Shown here one piece after another: positions 9,144 through 17,281 of a DNA stretch of 64,000 bases. Numbering within the stretch: position 1 is the stretch's first letter; each line of letters starts with the position of its first letter. Made by a program: the position numbers and the translations under genes. This DNA comes from an uncultured Pseudoflavonifractor sp. (GTDB lineage: Bacteria; Bacillota; Clostridia; Oscillospirales; Oscillospiraceae): NCBI RefSeq assembly GCF_944387805.1, contig NZ_CALXGI010000005.1, positions 29,609 to 93,608 of the forward strand. Direction: 5' to 3'. The notes under the pieces are model-generated. The model did no database searches. It worked only from the letters and a program-made list of their open reading frames with translations, and was not told the origin of the DNA.

Positions 9144-9620
9144 TCAGGCTTCCTTCTTGTTGAGGCGGAAGAAAGCGGCTGCCATGGCTGCCACCGCAGA
9201 CACGGCCAGGCAGATCATGTTGACGATGGTGCCGGTGGCGGAGGACAGGTTTTCAGGGGTCTGGACCTCCAGGGTGACGTCGGCGTTGGAGAAGTAGATG
9301 TAGCCCAAGCCCTCGGCTCTGGCGGCAATCAGGTTGATAAGGCAGAGCGTGAGAAGCACAGGGATGGCAATGCGCATGGCGCCGGAGATCACCTCCACCA
9401 CAGTGGCGGCAGCGCCGGTCAGCTTCACCTGGGCCAGGATAATTACCAGCACCAGCAGAATAATGGCGGGAATCCCGTAATTCAGCATGCTGCTGACTTT
9501 GGCGTTCTGGAAGTAACCCTCGCCGGAGATATTTACGCCGTAGACAATGAGAGAGGCCACCGCCAGGATGGCGGCAATCAGATTAACCCAAACGCCAGCG
9601 GACTGTTTCTTGATGTTCAT
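9144..9620 (-). CDS. Small four-helix membrane protein coupled to the GH3 gene
   Basis: A 158-aa integral membrane protein. It has hydrophobic segments near residues 11-29, 48-65, 79-98 and 128-150, a short extracytoplasmic stretch with FSNADVTLEVQTPENLSS, and a basic C-terminus. I do not recognise a named family. The start at 9620 lies 2 nt after the GH3 stop codon and its ribosome binding site (GGAGG) lies inside the last GH3 codons, so translation is tightly coupled. The GH3 protein has helices at both ends, and this protein could be its membrane partner or anchor. That is inference from the arrangement only. Confidence 0.7.
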   Translation of the reverse strand: MNIKKQSAGVWVNLIAAILAVASLIVYGVNISGEGYFQNAKVSSMLNYGIPAIILLVLVIILAQVKLTGAAATVVEVISGAMRIAIPVLLTLCLINLIAARAEGLGYIYFSNADVTLEVQTPENLSSATGTIVNMICLAVSAVAAMAAAFFRLNKKEA

Positions 9621-9622
9621 GG

Positions 9623-12600
9623 TTATACCTCCTCCTTCTTTTTCTCGGGCACCAGGGTCAGAGCCAGCCAGGCCACACCGGTAATCACGGCCAGCGCGCC
9701 GCTGGTGTAGGTAATGGCGGCCAGGGCGTTGTCCCACCAGGTATTGACCTTCTCAGTGGACACGTTCATGATGGCGCTGTTGGCGAAGGTGTAGAGCTGA
9801 TACTTCAGGTTCTGTCTGGCCTGCTCCACCAGAGCAGAGTCATTCTTAACGGTATCCACAGAGATGTAGGGCCAGGTGGCGTCCACGCCGCCCTCACCCA
9901 GGTTGATATGGTTATCCTCCGTGGCAAAGTCAGCCACCTGGGTGATGCCGGCCATAACCATGGACTCGGCGTTGAAGTAGTACTTGTTGTTCATCATATC
10001 GGTGGAGATGAGGCCGGTATAGCCCCACTCACCCCGGAGAATTTTCTGGAGCATGCCCACGTGGTGAGAGGCATTGGTAGCGCCGATGCGGTTGAAGGCA
10101 ATCATAATGCCCATGCCGTCGGCATCCTCCAGGCCGCCCTGGAAGCAGCGCAGGTCGGTCTCGCGGAACTTCTGCTCGTTCATGTAGGCGGAGATGCCGC
10201 CGCGGTTATGCTCCTGGTCGTTGAATCCCATGTGCTTGGGACCGTTGATGATGCCCATGTCGGCGCAGCCCTGGAGCACGCCGTAGCCCATCCGGTTTGC
10301 CAGCATGGGGTCCTCGGAGATGTACTCGTAGTTACGGCCGTTGTAAGGGGTGCGGCGCTGGGTCAGGCCCACGCCCCACAGGTGGTACCGCTTGAGCCAC
10401 AGGCCGGAGTTGCCCTCGATGCGGCCCCACTCGTAGGCCAGGTCGGGATTGAAGGAGGAGCCCAGCAGGGTCTGGGAGTGGACGTTGAAGCGGTAGGTCT
10501 CGCCGGTGGTCTCGTCGGTATAGGTGGCGGTAAAGCCGCTGACGCCCTCGTTCTGGTTGACCACGGGGTTGTCCACATAGGTCAGCACGTCGGACTGGCT
10601 GCCGCCGTGGATGACGGCGCCCACGGCCTCGTCAATGGTGATGGAAGACACCAGGGTATCCCAGAACGGGTCATTGACGTTGCTCAGCTGCTCATACTGG
10701 ATGTTAGTGGTGTCGAAACGGACACCCTTGTCGCCGCCCTCGGCGGCGGGGCTGCCGGTCTGGATGGTATAGGTCTGGCCGCGGAGCTCAGCGATCCACT
10801 CGTCTGCCCTGGGGCTGTCGGCGATGGTGACGGCAACCTCATTGTAGTTGATGGGGTAGGTGCTCTCCCAATCGCTGCGGGACAGGTAGGTGACAGTGTC
10901 CTCACCGGTCCAGTAGTTCAGGTCGGCATCGTCCGCCACGTTGGTAACAGCCACGCCGTTTTCAACAGCAAAAGTAGTCTTGTCCAGCTCGCCCAGGCTC
11001 CACACCTGCGCGGTGCCGGTGGCCTCGGCGTCCATGCCGTCGGCAGTGGTCTTGCCCTGAGCGGCCAGAATGTTGTTCACGGCCTCATGGGCCCCGGCAG
11101 CGGCGGTGAAGTAGTAGTCACCGGCGTCCAGGATGTAGGTCTTGGCATTGGTGTAGTCGTAGCTGGCCAGGTACTTGGTGGGGATGGTGATGGTCACCTC
11201 AGCGGTCTGACCGGCTTTGACCTCGGTCTTGGCGGAGTTGAGGAACATCACGGCGGACTTCTCCACATGGTTCTGCCTGTCGTAATCGGTGTAGGGCTGC
11301 TGAACATAGAGCTGAGCCAGGAAGTAGCCGTCCTGATCGCTGTTGTTCTTGATCTCCACCACGGCGGTGATGTTGCCGTCGGGGGTGCGGTCCACGTCTA
11401 CGCTCTTGAGCGTCTGAGTATAGTCCAGATAGCTCAGGCCGTGGCCAAAGGAGTAGAGGACTTCCTTATTATAATCCCAGCTGCTGTCCTGGGTGGCGCC
11501 CGCGCCGGAGTTTGCGCCGGAACCGGGGTTCATAATGGAGTCATAGTACCGGGTCTCGTAGTACTTGTAGCCCACATAGATACCCTCGGCCTCCACGATG
11601 TAGTAACCGCCGTTGTAAGTGTCGCTGCCGCCGAAGGAACCGGCAATGGTGTTGGCGATCTCCACGCCGGGATAGCGGGGGTCGTCGCCGTCGCTGCTCA
11701 CGATCTCGTAGTCGGCATAGTAGCCGCCGCCGAAGTTCATCACAGCGGGGTTGGAGGCGTTGTCCGCCACATAGGTGTCAGGCAGGGCGCCGGTGGCGTT
11801 AACCTGGCCGGTGAGCACCTTCACCACGCCGATGGCCTGGTAGTCGTTGAGACAGCCGATGTAGGCGATGCCGTCCACCTCGTGGGCGCCGCCGGCGGCA
11901 ATGTCCTTGATGACCATGGTGTTGCCGGTGTTCAGGAGGACAACCACCTTGGAGCAGGTCTCCTTGGCCACATCGATGACGGCCAGCTCATCCTCGCTCA
12001 GAGCCAGAGGGTCCTCGCCGGTCTCCTCACCGGCGTAGTTAACTGCGGAGCCGGGCATGTAGGTGTTGCCCTCGCCGGCGCCCCGGGCGAATACGCAGAT
12101 GCCGACGGTATTATCCTTGTCCACCTGGCTCTTCCAGTCGGCGGGAGCACCCAGATTTTCATACTCCGTGGGGGGAACCTCGGCAATTTGGTAGGTGGTC
12201 ATGTCGCCAGGGGAGGCCACGTAGATGTGGTCGTAGGCGGTGCTCTCCTCCATCTCGCCGGTCCACTGGTTGGGGACCTGCTCGGTGTGCTTGTTGAGGA
12301 TATTGTTCTGATAGAAGTTCTTCACCGTCTCATTGATCTGCACGCCCGCATCGGTAAGGGCCTGCACCAGATCCACCGCGTCGGCGTTGCCCGCCTTGTG
12401 GTCGCCGCTGGTGTAGGGATAAGGAGCGTAGGCGGCCAGGCCGAAGAGGGCCACTGTGGTGTCAGAGGACAGCGGCAGCACATCGTTGTCGTTCTTCATG
12501 ATGACGGTGCCCTCTTCGCCTTCCTTGATGGCGATGTTCCTGGCAGCGGCCTTCATCTCGTCGATGGTGCCGTAGTCGCTCTGGAAGCGGGCGGAGTCCT

Positions 12601-12760
12601 CATCTGTCAGGGTAATATAGCTGTTAGTGCCAAGGAAACCGTCCAGCGCTGAACGATAGCCCTCCGCGATGCCGGTGCCCACGACGGACAGGGCAAGCAC
12701 GGAGGCCATGACCGCCGAAAGGCCTCTCATGACGGGTGCAATTCGTTTCGCTTTCATCAT
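9623..12760 (-). CDS. Membrane-anchored glycoside hydrolase family 3 enzyme with swapped domain order
   Basis: GH3 enzymes are mostly beta-glucosidases or related exo-glycosidases. This 1045-aa protein starts with a signal-anchor helix (about residues 10-32). The alpha/beta sandwich domain normally found second comes first (EGTVIMKNDNDVLPL near residue 65), followed by a FnIII-like region beginning at LYSFGHGLSYLDYTQTL. Barrel-type motifs (KHMGFNDQEHNR, MIAFNRIGA, ILRGEWGYTGLISTDM) appear only in the last third. STDM carries the probable nucleophile Asp. A second helix (ALAVITGVAWLALTLV) and a basic tail end the protein. ATG at 12760 has GGAGG 4 nt upstream; the next ATG at 12757 has better spacing. 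The substrate is uncertain, and the rha genes downstream suggest plant or host glycans. Confidence 0.88.
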   Translation of the reverse strand: MMKAKRIAPVMRGLSAVMASVLALSVVGTGIAEGYRSALDGFLGTNSYITLTDEDSARFQSDYGTIDEMKAAARNIAIKEGEEGTVIMKNDNDVLPLSSDTTVALFGLAAYAPYPYTSGDHKAGNADAVDLVQALTDAGVQINETVKNFYQNNILNKHTEQVPNQWTGEMEESTAYDHIYVASPGDMTTYQIAEVPPTEYENLGAPADWKSQVDKDNTVGICVFARGAGEGNTYMPGSAVNYAGEETGEDPLALSEDELAVIDVAKETCSKVVVLLNTGNTMVIKDIAAGGAHEVDGIAYIGCLNDYQAIGVVKVLTGQVNATGALPDTYVADNASNPAVMNFGGGYYADYEIVSSDGDDPRYPGVEIANTIAGSFGGSDTYNGGYYIVEAEGIYVGYKYYETRYYDSIMNPGSGANSGAGATQDSSWDYNKEVLYSFGHGLSYLDYTQTLKSVDVDRTPDGNITAVVEIKNNSDQDGYFLAQLYVQQPYTDYDRQNHVEKSAVMFLNSAKTEVKAGQTAEVTITIPTKYLASYDYTNAKTYILDAGDYYFTAAAGAHEAVNNILAAQGKTTADGMDAEATGTAQVWSLGELDKTTFAVENGVAVTNVADDADLNYWTGEDTVTYLSRSDWESTYPINYNEVAVTIADSPRADEWIAELRGQTYTIQTGSPAAEGGDKGVRFDTTNIQYEQLSNVNDPFWDTLVSSITIDEAVGAVIHGGSQSDVLTYVDNPVVNQNEGVSGFTATYTDETTGETYRFNVHSQTLLGSSFNPDLAYEWGRIEGNSGLWLKRYHLWGVGLTQRRTPYNGRNYEYISEDPMLANRMGYGVLQGCADMGIINGPKHMGFNDQEHNRGGISAYMNEQKFRETDLRCFQGGLEDADGMGIMIAFNRIGATNASHHVGMLQKILRGEWGYTGLISTDMMNNKYYFNAESMVMAGITQVADFATEDNHINLGEGGVDATWPYISVDTVKNDSALVEQARQNLKYQLYTFANSAIMNVSTEKVNTWWDNALAAITYTSGALAVITGVAWLALTLVPEKKKEEV

Positions 12761-12810
12761 TTTTCCTCCCCATAGTAACATGAACATTAACGGCCGTTCT
12801 GTTGTGAGGA

Positions 12811-12839
12811 ATTATAACACTCCGGCAATCTCTTGTCCA
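12811..12839 (-). promoter_or_regulatory. Promoter of the GH3/rhamnose locus
   Basis: TGGACA (12834-12839), 17 bp, TATAAT (12811-12816) on the minus strand, about 50 bp upstream of the GH3 start. A palindrome AACGGCCGTT (12788-12797) lies in the presumed leader. It is the only convincing promoter seen for the genes down to rhaD. Confidence 0.6.
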
Positions 12840-12894
12840 TGTTTTAGTGATAATATCCAAGAAGTAGAAAGAACTACAAGCTTTCCAGACCATC

Positions 12895-12924
12895 TGAACA
12901 CAAATGAACAGAAATGAACAGATT
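12895..12924. promoter_or_regulatory. Three 10-bp phased repeats, probable DeoR-family operator
   Basis: TGAACA recurs at 12895, 12905 and 12915, each followed by CAAA, GAAA or GATT, an exact 10-bp period. Read on the other strand the units are TGTTCATTT-like, close to the TGTTTNNTTT direct repeats bound by DeoR-family sugar repressors such as lactococcal LacR. They lie between the divergent GH3 and DeoR promoters. Confidence 0.55.
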
Positions 12925-12989
12925 TTCAGATGCCAGGTGGGCTTCGTGCCCGTAAACAAAGCCCATAATATTCCAAATCAAAGGGGACA

Positions 12990-13018
12990 TTGACAATAAA
13001 ATGGCCGAATGATACAAT
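12990..13018 (+). promoter_or_regulatory. Promoter of the DeoR gene
   Basis: TTGACA (12990-12995), 17 bp, TACAAT (13013-13018), 26 bp upstream of the chosen ATG. It is divergent from the GH3 promoter across a roughly 150-bp control region that holds the phased repeats. Confidence 0.65.
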
Positions 13019-13044
13019 ATCGGCGAATTATGGAGGTCTTAATT

Positions 13045-13788
13045 ATGCATACGAACGAACGTTTTGACCTAATTCTGGACTACCTTAAAATGCACAAACG
13101 AGCAACAGTTGCAGATTTGAGCAAATTGGTATACGTCAGCGAGGCCACCGTGCGCCGGGACCTGAACGAGATGCAGCGGATGGGCCTGCTGCGCCGAACT
13201 CACGGCGGAGCCATGTATGCCGACGGTTCGGAGGAGGTGTCCATCTTTGTCCGGCAGGAGGTCAACGCCACCGGCAAAGAGGTGACGGCCTCCATCGCAC
13301 TGTCCCACCTGCCCGAGTTTCATACCATCTTTATTGACAACTCCTCTACCTGCCTGGCCCTGGTGCAGCGGATGAACCTCCAGCACAAGGTGGCGGTAAC
13401 CAACGGCATCCAGGCCGCCACCTGGCTGGTGCAGCAGGACGATGTGCAGGTCATTATGCCCGGCGGTGAGCTGAAGCTGAACACCGGCTTTACCGGCAGC
13501 ACAGCCTGCAACGCGCTGCGGGGCTTTCGGTTCGATGTAATGCTCTGCTCCTGTGCCGCCATTGATTTGGAGGGCACCTACGAAAACTCTCTGGCGGTGA
13601 AGGAACTGAAAGTCACCGCCATGGAACTGTCTGAACGCTGCATCCTCATTACGGACAAAACCAAATTCAGCCTGAAGTCCCCCTACCATACGGTAAGCCT
13701 GCGGAAGTACGACTGTATCTTCACCGACGCGGATGACAAGCTCCTCGCCCCCTACCGGGAGACCGGGCTGCAGATTATCAACCGGTGA
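13045..13788 (+). CDS. DeoR-family transcriptional regulator
   Basis: A 247-aa DNA-binding regulator of sugar metabolism. The N-terminal DeoR HTH includes ATVADLSKLVYVSEATVRRDLNEM (about residues 21-44) followed by the hallmark GLLRRTHGGA. The C-terminal DeoRC sensor fold, related to ribose-5-phosphate isomerase, has FIDNSSTCLAL, VTNGIQAA and an ITDKTKF segment; this domain usually senses a sugar phosphate. The start at 13045 has GGAGG 8 nt upstream; an earlier ATG at 13009 overlaps the promoter. It is divergent from the GH3/rhamnose genes and only 22 nt before the surface-acylation genes, so it could control either or both. It is not an AraC-type RhaS/RhaR. Confidence 0.9.
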   Translation: MHTNERFDLILDYLKMHKRATVADLSKLVYVSEATVRRDLNEMQRMGLLRRTHGGAMYADGSEEVSIFVRQEVNATGKEVTASIALSHLPEFHTIFIDNSSTCLALVQRMNLQHKVAVTNGIQAATWLVQQDDVQVIMPGGELKLNTGFTGSTACNALRGFRFDVMLCSCAAIDLEGTYENSLAVKELKVTAMELSERCILITDKTKFSLKSPYHTVSLRKYDCIFTDADDKLLAPYRETGLQIINR

Positions 13789-13810
13789 GCGGGCGCGAGG
13801 GGGCTTTTCC

Positions 13811-15601
13811 GTGAGAATCCGCAGTCTTCCGTTGCTGCCAGGCATACTGGCCGCCGCACTCCTGCTTCTGTCCGGCTGCGGGGCGGTTGGAGGGAACGCT
13901 CCCACCTGCACCGTAATTTTTGAGGACAACCCAGAGCTGTTCTTTTATAACCAAGTCTACGAGACGGAGCGGGGCGGGGATGTGACCGCCACCGTGGGCG
14001 TGCCCACCGGCTGCCGCATTGACACTGTCAGCTTTGACCGGTACACTGTGTCTGGCAAAACCGGCTTTTCCGCCAGCTATGACTACTATACTTTGATTCT
14101 CCACGACGTCCGGTATCCGGCGGTGGTGCGGCTGACCACCGCTCCCGCCCTCACCACCGTCTATGCCCCGGGAGAAGGACATGGGGAGACCATCACCGTT
14201 CGGGAGGACAGCCCCCGCCTGTCCCCCAACACCCTGCCCTGGCGAGGACAGTTCTCCAGAGACGGCTTTCTGGCCGTGGGCTGGAATACCGCACCCGACA
14301 GCAGCGGCGTCCACATTGGCTTCGGCAGCCGGGCAGCCAGAGGGGACGGGGCCGAGACGCTGACCCTCTACCCGGAGTGGCTCCCCTGTACGCCGGAGGA
14401 GGCCTTCACCTGGACAGAGCAAGACGGCGGCGCCGTCATCACCGGCTATGACGGCAGAGAGGGAGACCTGGTTATCCCCGAGACCCTGGGCGGACTGCCT
14501 GTCACCGCCATTGCAGCCGGTGCCTTCGGCACTGTGACGGCGGACATTGTGGCCCTGCCGTCCACCCTGACAGCCGTGGAGCCGGGGGCCTTTTCCGCCC
14601 TGACGGCGGAGCATCTGTACCTCTTTGATACCCTGGAGCAGGTGGACGAGGCCTCCTTCGGGGACTACGCCGTCACCCGTCTCCATCTCAACGCCGTCAG
14701 GGACCCGGCCTACTGCGGCACCTACTTTGACACCTTCCCTGACAAGGCGGACTACCTCCGGTCGGTGGCGGCGGAGGACAAGCTGGTGCTCTTCTGCGGC
14801 TCCTCCGCCCGGTTTGGGTACGACAGCCCCATGCTCGCTGAGGCGTTTCCCGATTATGAGGTGGTGAACATGGGGGTATACGCCTACGCCAATATGCTGC
14901 CCCAGGCCAGAATCGTCCTCCACTACATGAAGGAGGGGGACATTCTCCTCCACTCCCCCGAGCTGGACGCCATTGAGCAGCAGTTCTGCGGCAGCACCGC
15001 CCTGGACAAGGAGACCTTCTGCATGACCGAATCCAACTACGACCTGCTCTCCCTGCTGGACTGCCGGGAGTTCACCAATCTGTTCGGCGCCTTTGGGGCC
15101 TTCCAGGCCGCCCGGGCGGACATGGAGCCCCGCTCCTACGCCGACTCCCCTTCCATGTACGACGAGGACGGAAACCGGCAGGAGCAGGCCACCTACAACC
15201 GCTACGGGGACTACATCCTCTACCGGGAGAACAACCTGTCCGGGGAGAATTTCGGCATCAAACGCGCCTTCTATAACGCCGACCATATCACCCAGGCGGA
15301 CTGGCGGGGCATCAACGGCATGTACGACAGCTTTGCGTCCAAGGGCGTGTCGGTGTACTTCACCTACTCGCCCCGCAGCCGCACCAGCATCTCGGAGGAC
15401 AGCACTGAGGAATCCATCGCAGAGCTGGACGCCCTGTTCCGGCAGAAACTCCACGCCCCCGTCATCTCCGACATTCATTCCTCCCTCATGGACCCGCTGT
15501 ACTTCTACGCCACCGACAACCATCTCAGCACCGAGGGCGTGCAAATCCATACCGCCCAGGTCATCGGCGACCTGCGCCGGGCACTGGAGGGAGAGGCATG
15601 A
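13811..15601 (+). CDS. Lipoprotein with InlB-type repeat, BspA-like LRR segment and SGNH-like domain
   Basis: A 596-aa predicted lipoprotein (GTG start with GAGGGGG about 8 nt upstream; signal segment ending LLLLSGC). After the lipobox come a beta-rich segment, an InlB/Flg_new repeat (DGFLAVGWNTAPDSSG and LYPEWLP), and a short BspA-type LRR segment (LVIPETLGGLPVTAIAAGAF). A large domain follows with a GSS motif (residues 330-332) after a hydrophobic strand, VVNMGVYAYANM, and D569-N-H571 near the C-terminus, reminiscent of AlgX/DltD-like SGNH partners of MBOAT proteins. The stop overlaps the next start (ATGA). Proposed role: extracytoplasmic acyl transfer or surface polymer binding. The acylated polymer is unknown. 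Confidence 0.72.
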   Translation: MRIRSLPLLPGILAAALLLLSGCGAVGGNAPTCTVIFEDNPELFFYNQVYETERGGDVTATVGVPTGCRIDTVSFDRYTVSGKTGFSASYDYYTLILHDVRYPAVVRLTTAPALTTVYAPGEGHGETITVREDSPRLSPNTLPWRGQFSRDGFLAVGWNTAPDSSGVHIGFGSRAARGDGAETLTLYPEWLPCTPEEAFTWTEQDGGAVITGYDGREGDLVIPETLGGLPVTAIAAGAFGTVTADIVALPSTLTAVEPGAFSALTAEHLYLFDTLEQVDEASFGDYAVTRLHLNAVRDPAYCGTYFDTFPDKADYLRSVAAEDKLVLFCGSSARFGYDSPMLAEAFPDYEVVNMGVYAYANMLPQARIVLHYMKEGDILLHSPELDAIEQQFCGSTALDKETFCMTESNYDLLSLLDCREFTNLFGAFGAFQAARADMEPRSYADSPSMYDEDGNRQEQATYNRYGDYILYRENNLSGENFGIKRAFYNADHITQADWRGINGMYDSFASKGVSVYFTYSPRSRTSISEDSTEESIAELDALFRQKLHAPVISDIHSSLMDPLYFYATDNHLSTEGVQIHTAQVIGDLRRALEGEA

Positions 15602-15843
15602 CCTTTGTCTTTCTCCAGTACCCCCTCATTCCCGCCCTGCTGGTTTCGTCCCTGGCGCTAATCGCTCTGGCCGGGCTCCTCCGCCGGGGCGGCGGGGCGG
15701 CGGCAGTACTGGCGGCGCTGTCCGCATCGGCCATGGTGGTGGCCGCGCTGGCCTGCTCAGTGCCCTATGAGGAGATTTTGCTCCTGCTGCTTCTCCCAGC
15801 CCTTACATGTTTTCTGACTGTGGTAAGGGGGGAGAAGAAATGA
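15598..15843 (+). CDS. Small two- to three-helix membrane protein of the MBOAT operon
   Basis: An 81-aa very hydrophobic protein with helices at about residues 8-27, 32-50 and 58-75, and a basic end (VVRGEKK). It overlaps by 4 nt both the lipoprotein gene before it and the MBOAT gene after it, so the three are translationally coupled. Small membrane subunits accompany some MBOAT systems (for example DltX in the Dlt pathway), which suggests a bridging role. The sequence itself shows no recognised family, so the function is inference from position. Confidence 0.65.
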   Translation: MTFVFLQYPLIPALLVSSLALIALAGLLRRGGGAAAVLAALSASAMVVAALACSVPYEEILLLLLLPALTCFLTVVRGEKK

Positions 15844-17267
15844 GCTTTGTGTCCCCCGGTTTTCTTGTTTTTCTCCCGGCGGTGCTGGCCCTCTACCGGT
15901 TTACCCCCTGGCAAAAGCGGTGGATGGTGCTTCTGCCCGCCTCCTACTTCTTCTACGCCTGCCACAGCCCCTGGCTGCTCAGCCTTATCTTTCTCACCAC
16001 CCTGGTGTCCTACGCAAGCGCCCTGCGCATCGAGCGGGCGGAGACCAGAAAGCAGAAGCGCCGGGCGGTGGTTCTGGATGCGGCGGTATGCCTGGGCATC
16101 CTGTTCATCTTCAAATACCTGGACTTTGCCCTGGGCGGGGTGTTCTCCCTGCTGGGGCTGTTTGGGATGGAGAGCAGCTTTTCCGGCTTCCACCTGCTGC
16201 TGCCCATGGGCATCTCCTTCTATGTGTTCCAGACTATGTCCTATACCTTTGACGTCTATCGGGGCACCATCCGCGCGGAGCGCCACCTGGGGTACTACGC
16301 CCTGTTTGTCTCCTTCTTTCCCCAGCTGGTGGCGGGCCCCATTGAGCGCCCCGGCGACCTGCTGCCCCAGCTGAAGGCCCCCAATCCTCTGGAGCAGGAG
16401 GACATCGCCCAGGGCGTCCGGTTTCTGGTGCGGGGATACGGAAAAAAGGTGCTCATCTCCGACTTTCTGGCCCCCTTTGTGGATAAGGCCTATGGAGACG
16501 CCGCCGGGGCCGGGGGCGCGGCCATGGCGCTGGCCACCGTGCTCTTTGCCCTGCAAATTTACTGCGACTTCTCCGGCTACTCCGACATTGCCATGGGCTG
16601 TGCCCGGCTTATGGGCATCAGGCTTACGGAAAATTTCCGGCAGCCCTACGCCGCATCCTCCCTCCGGGACTTCTGGCGCAGGTGGCACATCAGCCTGACC
16701 CGCTGGTTCACCGATTACCTGTACATTCCCCTGGGCGGCAGCCGCCGGGGACTCCTTCGGCAGTGCGTCAACACACTGGCTGTCTTTCTGGTCAGCGGCC
16801 TGTGGCACGGGGCCAGCCTGACCTTCGTGGTGTGGGGCGGGCTCCACGGATTATTTCTTGTAGCGGAAACTCTGCTGCTGGGGCGGCGGCAGCTCAGGTC
16901 GCCTCTGGGGCGGGGGCTCCACCGGGCGGTGACGCTTATCCTGGTGTGCTTCGCCTGGGTGTTCTTCCGCTCGTCTGATCTGTCCCAGGCTTGGTTTATC
17001 CTCCGGTCCATCTTTACCGACTTTCACCTGTCCGCCGCCCTGACCGGGCTGGGCATGGGCCGGGCAGAGCTGGTGCTGGCCTGTCTGCTGGTGCTCCTGC
17101 TGCCCCTGCTGGAGCAGCTGCCCGCCCTCAGAGTGCAGGAGAACCGAACCCGGGGGCGGTATGCGGTCCCTCTGCTCTACTTCCTGCTGATTGCCGCCAT
17201 TGTGGCCTGCCGCTGCCTGGTGCTGACAGAGCACGGGGCCACCGCCTTCATCTACTTTCAGTTCTAG
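15840..17267 (+). CDS. MBOAT-family O-acyltransferase (AlgI/DltB type)
   Basis: A 475-aa polytopic membrane enzyme of the MBOAT superfamily, which passes acyl groups (commonly acetyl) across the membrane to extracellular polymers. Family marks: SFFPQLVAGPIERP, QIYCDFSGYSDIAMG, DFWRRWHISLTRWFTDYLYIPLGG (in overlapping pieces), and the catalytic His H323 in GLWHGAS. The ATG at 15840 overlaps the stop of the small membrane gene and has a GGGGAGAAG site. Flanking SGNH-like proteins at 13811 and 17282 are the expected extracytoplasmic partners, as AlgJ/AlgX are for AlgI. The acceptor polymer cannot be told from sequence. Confidence 0.93.
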   Translation: MSFVSPGFLVFLPAVLALYRFTPWQKRWMVLLPASYFFYACHSPWLLSLIFLTTLVSYASALRIERAETRKQKRRAVVLDAAVCLGILFIFKYLDFALGGVFSLLGLFGMESSFSGFHLLLPMGISFYVFQTMSYTFDVYRGTIRAERHLGYYALFVSFFPQLVAGPIERPGDLLPQLKAPNPLEQEDIAQGVRFLVRGYGKKVLISDFLAPFVDKAYGDAAGAGGAAMALATVLFALQIYCDFSGYSDIAMGCARLMGIRLTENFRQPYAASSLRDFWRRWHISLTRWFTDYLYIPLGGSRRGLLRQCVNTLAVFLVSGLWHGASLTFVVWGGLHGLFLVAETLLLGRRQLRSPLGRGLHRAVTLILVCFAWVFFRSSDLSQAWFILRSIFTDFHLSAALTGLGMGRAELVLACLLVLLLPLLEQLPALRVQENRTRGRYAVPLLYFLLIAAIVACRCLVLTEHGATAFIYFQF

Positions 17268-17281
17268 GGGGGGAGGATGCC

